NCBI GenBank assembly: GCA_022561955.1
Contig: JADFQF010000034.1
Location: 1-9,153 of the forward strand
Length of the DNA stretch: 9,153 bases
Direction of reading: 5' to 3'
Origin: Chloroflexota bacterium
GTDB lineage: Bacteria > Chloroflexota > Dehalococcoidia > SAR202 > UBA11138
The first letter of the stretch is position 1; each line of letters opens with the position of its first letter. Below the pieces are notes generated by a model. The model ran no database searches. It saw nothing but the letters and a program-made list of their open reading frames with translations, and had not been told where the DNA came from. Of the stretch, positions 5,226 through 9,153 are shown piece by piece. A program made the position numbers and the translations under genes.

Positions 5226-7676
5226 CTATGCGTCCGCGGCTGCCGCGACGGACTCGCCCGACTTGACGAAGGTGAGCTCACCGTCGGAGGCGTCTACCCG
5301 TACCACTTCGCCGGCGCCCACCTCGCCGCTTATGATCTTCTTGGAGAGAGGGTTTTCAACGAAGCGCTGGATGGCACGCCTGAGGGGCCTTGCGCCGAAC
5401 ACAGGGTCGAAGCCCTTTTCGGCAAGCCAGTTCTTGGCGGCCTCGGTCAACGATATGGAGACCTCGTGCTCCAGCAGCCTATCCTCCACCTCCTTGATCA
5501 TCAGGTCGACGATCATGTGGATCTGCTCGCTAGTCAGGGCGTCGAAGACGATAATGTCGTCGAGCCTGTTGAGGAACTCGGGCCTGAAGGCCTTCTTCAA
5601 CGCCTCGTCGATGGACGCGTGAAGCCTCGCAGACTCATCGACGTTGGCTCCCGTCGCGAACCCCACGGGACGTCGGCTCGCCTCCGAGGTGCCCAGGTTG
5701 CTCGTCATGATGATCAGCGTGTTCTTGAAGTCGACCGTTCTACCCTGGCCGTCCGTCAGCCGCCCGTCCTCCAGGATCTGCAGGAGTATGTTGAACACGT
5801 CCGGATGCGCCTTTTCGATCTCGTCGAACAGGATGACCCTGAACGGCCTGCGGCGCACGGCTACGGTCAGCTGACCGCCCTCTTCGTATCCTACGTAACC
5901 CGGCGGCGCGCCGATGAGCCTCGACACCGTGTGCTTCTCCATGTACTCGGACATGTCGATGCGAACGATGTTCTGCTCGTCGTCGAACAGGTACTCGGCC
6001 AGCGCTCGCGCCAGCTCCGTCTTGCCCACGCCCGTAGGTCCCAGGAAGATGAAGCTGCCGATGGGACGCTTGGGGTCCTTCAGGCCTGCCCTGGCCCGGC
6101 GCACGGCATCGGATACCGCCGTGATAGCCTTCTCCTGGCCGATGACGCGCTGGTGCAGTCGCTCCTCCATGTGCAGCAGGCGTTCGGCCTCGCTCTCCAG
6201 CAGGCGGTCCACGTGGATGCCCGTCCAGGTCGCTATGAGCGCCCCGATGGCGTCCGCCGTCACGACCTTCTCGGACGTATCGTTGCTCAGCGCGGCCGCC
6301 CGCTCCTGGTCGTACTCGCTCTGAAGCATCAGTCGTTCTGCGCGGACCTGCGCCGCCTTCTCGTAGTCGGCTATCTGTGAAGCCGCCTCCTCCTCCCGCT
6401 CCAGCTGCTTGATGCGCGACTCCTTGTCCTGAAGGTCACGAGGCAAGAGCTGCGAGTCTATTCGCAGCTTGCTGGCGGCTTCGTCTATCAGGTCCACGGC
6501 CTTGTCCGGCAGGAACCTGTCGGATATGTATCGGGAGCTCAGCCGCACCGCGGCTTCCAGGGCGTCGTCCTCGATCTTCACCTTGTGGTGCGCCTCGTAT
6601 CTCGGGCGCAGTGCGCGCAGCATGTCGACCGCCGTTTCTTCGTCCGGCTCCTCGACCAGGATCGGCTGAAAGCGTCTCTCCAGCGCCGCATCCTTCTCGA
6701 TGTACTTGCGGTACTCGTCCTCCGTCGTGGCTCCCATGCATTGCAGCTCGCCCCGTGCCAGGGCGGGTTTCATCATGTTGCTGGCGTCGATGGCGCCCTC
6801 GGCGGCACCCGCGCCCACGACGGTGTGTATCTCGTCGATGAACAGGATTATCTCGCCCTGTGCCTCCTTGACCTCTTCTAGGACGGCCTTCAGGCGCTCC
6901 TCGAACTCGCCGCGAAACTTCGAGCCCGCGACCATGGAGCCCATGTCCAGGGCAAGCACCTTCCTGCCCTCCAGCTCCTCGGGGACGTCGCCCGACACGA
7001 TGCGCTGGGCCAGGCCTTCGGCGATCGCCGTCTTGCCCACGCCCGCCCCGCCTACCAACACCGGGTTGTTCTTCGTGCGGCGAATGAGGGTCTGCATGGA
7101 GCGCGCGACCTCGGCATCGCGGCCGACAATTGGGTCGAGCTTGCCTTCGCGGGCCAGCTGCGTCAGGTCTACGCTGTACCGCTCCAGGGAACGGTAGTGG
7201 CTCTCCGCCCCGGCGTCGGTCACCCTGTGGCCGCCCCGAATCTTCTGCAACGCCTGGTAAACACGCTCCCCCGAAACGTTGAACTCGCGGAAGACCCGCG
7301 CGACGTCGCCCTGGTCTTCCTGGGTAAGCGCCACGAGTATGTGCTCTGTCGCGATAAACTCATCTTGCATGCGCTCCTTCTCGGCATTGGCCCGCTCGAT
7401 GAGTCGATCGACCCTGGGGGTCTTGAATATCTGGGAAGACTGAAAGGCGACCTTTGGCACGGCCTCCAGAAGCTGGTGCAGCCTGTCGTGCATGGCTTCG
7501 ATTTTGACGCCCAACTCCTGCAGGATTTCGGCCGGTACGCCCTTCTGTTGCTCGAGAAGGGCCATGAGAATGTGCTCCGAGTCCCACTGGGTGTGGCGGT
7601 AGCGCTGGACTATCTCCTGAGAGAGCTGTATCGATTCCTTTGCCGCGTCTGTAAAATCTTCTGGTCTAATTGTCAT
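5226..7676 (-). CDS. clpC: ClpC-type AAA+ unfoldase of the Clp protease
   Basis: The 816-residue Hsp100 protein has an N domain of two Clp-N repeats (about 5-145), AAA+ module D1 with Walker A GGAGVGKT (209-216), Walker B ILFIDE and the Arg334/Arg335 finger, a short middle domain with an UVR-like coiled coil (about 415-450), and AAA+ module D2 with Walker A GPTGVGKT (546-553), Walker B VILFDE (614-619) and Arg704. The D2 pore loop is GYVGY (593-597). The short middle domain and the VGF loop at 671-673, equivalent to the ClpP-docking loop, identify ClpC rather than the disaggregase ClpB. It unfolds substrates with ATP and feeds them to ClpP in the cytosol. The D1 pore loop reads KFRG (253-256), with Phe where Tyr is usual. 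A GAGGG ribosome site lies six bases before the ATG. No CIRCE or CtsR-type site is visible upstream. Confidence 0.95.
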   Translation of the reverse strand: MTIRPEDFTDAAKESIQLSQEIVQRYRHTQWDSEHILMALLEQQKGVPAEILQELGVKIEAMHDRLHQLLEAVPKVAFQSSQIFKTPRVDRLIERANAEKERMQDEFIATEHILVALTQEDQGDVARVFREFNVSGERVYQALQKIRGGHRVTDAGAESHYRSLERYSVDLTQLAREGKLDPIVGRDAEVARSMQTLIRRTKNNPVLVGGAGVGKTAIAEGLAQRIVSGDVPEELEGRKVLALDMGSMVAGSKFRGEFEERLKAVLEEVKEAQGEIILFIDEIHTVVGAGAAEGAIDASNMMKPALARGELQCMGATTEDEYRKYIEKDAALERRFQPILVEEPDEETAVDMLRALRPRYEAHHKVKIEDDALEAAVRLSSRYISDRFLPDKAVDLIDEAASKLRIDSQLLPRDLQDKESRIKQLEREEEAASQIADYEKAAQVRAERLMLQSEYDQERAAALSNDTSEKVVTADAIGALIATWTGIHVDRLLESEAERLLHMEERLHQRVIGQEKAITAVSDAVRRARAGLKDPKRPIGSFIFLGPTGVGKTELARALAEYLFDDEQNIVRIDMSEYMEKHTVSRLIGAPPGYVGYEEGGQLTVAVRRRPFRVILFDEIEKAHPDVFNILLQILEDGRLTDGQGRTVDFKNTLIIMTSNLGTSEASRRPVGFATGANVDESARLHASIDEALKKAFRPEFLNRLDDIIVFDALTSEQIHMIVDLMIKEVEDRLLEHEVSISLTEAAKNWLAEKGFDPVFGARPLRRAIQRFVENPLSKKIISGEVGAGEVVRVDASDGELTFVKSGESVAAAADA

Positions 7677-7824
7677 TTTGATCCCTCTAGGCGAGTCCCA
7701 TTGTGTATAGAAAACTATGGATACTCGGATATGTCCAGGCCTGTAGAGTAGTGATGAACGCGTACGGCCGGATGCAAACCGTTCGCCCTACGAATCAAAA
7801 CCAGTCACGGCTTGGCCTGCAATA

Positions 7825-7853
7825 ATTATAGCAACAACCTTGATATAAGTAAA
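7825..7853 (-). promoter_or_regulatory. probable clpC promoter with extended -10
   Basis: On the minus strand TTTACT (7853-7848), a 17-bp spacer and a perfect TATAAT (7830-7825) preceded by TGC, forming an extended TGn -10. The predicted start near 7818 leaves a leader of about 140 bases. Other AT-rich hexamers nearer the gene lack a matching -35. Confidence 0.6.
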
Positions 7854-7907
7854 CTCAACCCCTGCAAAGAAAGGGTGCAGGACTTGGCCGGTTCAGGGTA
7901 TTGGTGA

Positions 7908-7936
7908 TTGACACTTTCGTTGGTTTCGTGTATCTT
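7908..7936 (+). promoter_or_regulatory. promoter of mazEF
   Basis: TTGACA (7908-7913), a 17-bp spacer and TATCTT (7931-7936). The start of transcription should fall near 7943, about 20 bases before the mazE ATG. Its first 13 bases equal those of the arsR promoter. MazE-MazF complexes normally repress their own promoter; I see no strong palindrome, only the overlapping GTAGATAC region downstream. Confidence 0.7.
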
Positions 7937-7961
7937 CTTTGTAGATACGGAGAAGGAAGCT

Positions 7962-8204
7962 ATGAAGGCACGGATTCAGAAGTGGGGAAACAGCCTGGCC
8001 CTGCGCATACCCAAGGCACTGGCCGAAGAAGTGCATGTCCGGCAGAACACCCAGGTGGAAATATCGCTGGTCGATGGCAAGATCGTCATCGAACCAGTTA
8101 ATCCTCCCGAATGGACTCTTGAAGACCTCCTCGAAGGTATCACGGACGAAAACCTTCATTTGGAAGTGGAGTCCGGCCCCTCCGTCGGCAACGAAATCTG
8201 GTGA
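7962..8204 (+). CDS. mazE: MazE-type AbrB-fold antitoxin
   Basis: The 80-residue protein has an N-terminal SpoVT-AbrB swapped-hairpin DNA-binding domain (about 1-46: IQKWGNSLALRIPKAL then VEISLVDGKIVIEP) and a C-terminal toxin-wrapping tail WTLEDLLEGITDENLH ending in PSVGNEIW, typical of MazE partners of MazF. It neutralises MazF and, with it, represses the operon. I use the ATG at 7962 rather than earlier in-frame codons because the AbrB domain begins there and AGAAGGA lies just upstream, downstream of the promoter. The stop overlaps the mazF start by four bases (GTGA), indicating coupled translation. Full length. Confidence 0.93.
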   Translation: MKARIQKWGNSLALRIPKALAEEVHVRQNTQVEISLVDGKIVIEPVNPPEWTLEDLLEGITDENLHLEVESGPSVGNEIW

Positions 8205-8542
8205 CCCAACAGTACGTACCAAGAAGGGGCGATGCAGTCTGGATATCACTCAATCCCCAGGCCGGTCACGAACAGGCAGGTCGCCGTCCTGCAATCGTCT
8301 TATCGCCCGAGGCTTATAACGGCAGGGTCGGCCTGGCAATTCTGTGCCCCGTCACGAATCAGATCAAAGGATACCCCTTCGAAGTCGCCATTCCGCCGGG
8401 GCTCGATATAACCGGCGTGATTCTTTCCGACCAGGTGAAGAGCTTGGACTGGCGGGCCAGGCGAGCCGAGTTTATCGCCACATTGCCCAACGACACAATA
8501 ACCGAAGCGCTTCAGAAAATCGGCGCCATACTTGCAACATGA
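8201..8542 (+). CDS. mazF: MazF-type endoribonuclease toxin
   Basis: The 113-residue protein is a full-length MazF/PemK RNase: GDAVWISLNPQAGHEQAGRR (10-29), PAIVLSPEAYN (30-40), the CPVTNQIKGYPFEV block (49-62) and DQVKSLDWRARRA (77-89). Arg29 and Thr52 fall where the catalytic Arg and Thr of characterised MazF lie. It cleaves single-stranded RNA at short specific sequences; the specificity cannot be read here. The start is the GTG inside the mazE stop; there is no strong ribosome site of its own, which fits coupling to mazE and lower toxin than antitoxin synthesis. Nothing suggests inactivation. Confidence 0.94.
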   Translation: MTQQYVPRRGDAVWISLNPQAGHEQAGRRPAIVLSPEAYNGRVGLAILCPVTNQIKGYPFEVAIPPGLDITGVILSDQVKSLDWRARRAEFIATLPNDTITEALQKIGAILAT

Positions 8543-8593
8543 ACGCAACTACACTCTGGACGCGCCGTTGAGAACCATGAAAACGCTTCCCGA

Positions 8594-8646
8594 ATAACCC
8601 TCATACAACCCTCATGAATTGCCGTAAGTCCTCATGATAATCTCAC
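8594..8646 (+). promoter_or_regulatory. phased direct repeats, candidate response-regulator operator
   Basis: ATAACCCTCAT (8594-8604) is followed directly by ACAACCCTCAT (8605-8615), an 11-bp tandem repeat. A second pair, CCTCAT (8630-8635) and TCTCAC (8641-8646), repeats the same 11-bp step, with 20 bp between equivalent positions of the two pairs. Tandem half-sites at 11-bp spacing are the usual target of OmpR/PhoB-class regulators. The array lies 121 bp before the SHOCT gene and 51 bp after mazF, so it most likely serves the former. Confidence 0.5.
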
Positions 8647-8767
8647 GACACATCCAAGAAAATCGTGGTTGCGGACTTTGAAACTGATATATCGAAGCAA
8701 TAATCGGAATAGAGCGACTTCAGTTTAAACGCCATATAGACGTTGTTGACGCAACGGGAGGCCGACA

Positions 8768-9019
8768 ATGTGGGGTTTTGAGCAATCTTTCCAGTGGTGG
8801 ATGCCGTTCTTTGGCATGGGGATGATGCTCCTCATTGTCGCGATAGTAGGTCTGGTCGTCTGGGGCATATCCAGATTCATGAACGATAGAAGGGGTGGCC
8901 TGGAAATGGGTGATACCCCAGACGGAATTCTCGAGAAGAGGCTGGCTCGCGGCGAGATATCTTCAGAGCAGTTTCAAGAGCTCCAAGAACTCCTCCAAGC
9001 AGGCAAAGGGAGAGCCTGA
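8768..9019 (+). CDS. SHOCT-domain small membrane protein
   Basis: The 83-residue protein begins with an aromatic amphipathic stretch (MWGFEQSFQWWMPFF), continues into one transmembrane helix (about 13-36, rich in Met, Leu, Ile, Val), a basic juxtamembrane FMNDRRGG and a C-terminal SHOCT motif (about 51-78: DGILEKRLARGEISSEQFQ and following helix). SHOCT domains are short C-terminal oligomerisation modules; the molecular role of such tiny membrane forms is unknown. Topology is probably N-out, C-in by the positive-inside rule. A GGGAGG ribosome site lies six bases upstream of the ATG. It is preceded by the phased repeats at 8594-8646, suggesting two-component control. Confidence 0.87.
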   Translation: MWGFEQSFQWWMPFFGMGMMLLIVAIVGLVVWGISRFMNDRRGGLEMGDTPDGILEKRLARGEISSEQFQELQELLQAGKGRA

Positions 9020-9057
9020 AGGTGGTCCGGCGAAATATTGGGTGGACGATTAAATAA

Positions 9058-9153
9058 GTGTTCAACGGCGAATTGGTCCACCGCTCTTACGAGGTCTTCG
9101 ATAACATTACCGGCTACTTGGCGGCAAGCGTCCCGCTGAAGCTGAGGCAGAGT
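9058..9153 (+). CDS. start of an unrecognised gene, cut by the window edge
   Basis: A frame opening at the GTG at 9058, immediately after an in-frame TAA, stays open to the edge (32 codons). Third codon positions are overwhelmingly G or C, like the certain genes here and unlike the alternative frames, so it is probably coding. The peptide contains SYEVFDNITGYLAASVPLKL. A GGGTGG about 12 bases upstream is a loose ribosome site. It lies 38 bp after the SHOCT gene on the same strand and may share its transcript. Too little is visible for a family call. Confidence 0.5.
   Translation, partial: MFNGELVHRSYEVFDNITGYLAASVPLKLRQS

Noticed and set aside
5466..6380. Long plus-strand open frame of 304 residues opposite clpC
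   Set aside because: It is the antisense of a highly conserved gene with high-GC third positions, which commonly leaves stop-free shadows; its sequence resembles no protein and no ribosome site precedes it.
5226..7676. Calling the Hsp100 gene clpB
   Set aside because: At 816 residues, with a short UVR-like middle domain and a VGF ClpP-docking loop, it fits ClpC; ClpB is longer, with an extended coiled-coil middle domain and no such loop.
7861..7881. Inverted repeat CCTGCA-N9-TGCAGG upstream of the mazEF promoter
   Set aside because: Only 6 bp per arm and 27 bp upstream of the -35, with no T run; it could be an operator, but nothing else supports it.
8648..8767. Standard -35/-10 promoter for the SHOCT gene
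   Set aside because: The best pair, TTGAAA with AATAAT, has a 15-bp spacer, which is too short; an activator-dependent promoter at the phased repeats is more likely, but its -10 could not be placed.

Overview
The window is a bacterial chromosomal segment of moderately high GC with sigma-70-type promoters. It suggests a Gram-positive-like or Chloroflexota/Dehalococcoidia-like organism: it has a ClpC-type (not ClpB-type) AAA+ unfoldase with a ClpP-docking loop, a mazEF module with a GTGA overlap, a very small twin-arginine protein, a SHOCT membrane protein, and an ArsR/SRPBCC/DinB-type cassette. The lineage is an inference from gene content only; there is no rRNA or other marker gene.

Layout. 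Positions 1-605 look like an accessory or rearranged patch: the 5' part of a plus-strand gene of uncertain family runs head-on into an FRG-domain gene on the minus strand, and both seem to lose their 3' ends near position 205. Positions 606-1166 hold no convincing gene, only a possible 42-codon ORF. Positions 1167-3134 (minus) are a compact cassette read in the order arsR-type repressor, SRPBCC/AHSA1 protein, DinB/maleylpyruvate-isomerase-like protein, second SRPBCC protein; its promoter is a near-consensus -35/-10 pair placed so close to the ATG that the mRNA should be leaderless. Positions 3231-3590 (minus) hold an 88-residue acidic protein ending in CxCxxC, followed by a strong intrinsic terminator. 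Positions 3931-4214 (minus) hold a 62-residue twin-arginine signal protein with its own promoter. Positions 4288-7853 (minus) hold clpC and a downstream alpha/beta hydrolase, probably one transcript. From 7908 rightwards (plus) lie mazEF, an intergenic region with phased direct repeats, a SHOCT-domain membrane protein, and the first 32 codons of an unrecognised gene cut by the window edge.

How the parts may work together. ClpC (proteolysis with ClpP) is divergent from mazEF, whose antitoxin is a known type of ClpCP substrate in some bacteria; this is suggestive only. The arsR cassette looks like a self-regulated small-molecule or stress-response unit, but its ligand cannot be read from the sequence. 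The most notable non-coding signals are an identical 13-base block (TTGACACTTTCGT) in the arsR and mazEF promoters, and two pairs of CTCA-type direct repeats at exactly 11-bp spacing upstream of the SHOCT gene, which resemble an OmpR/PhoB-class response-regulator operator. I see no CRISPR array, tRNA, rRNA, insertion sequence or clear novel multi-gene system.
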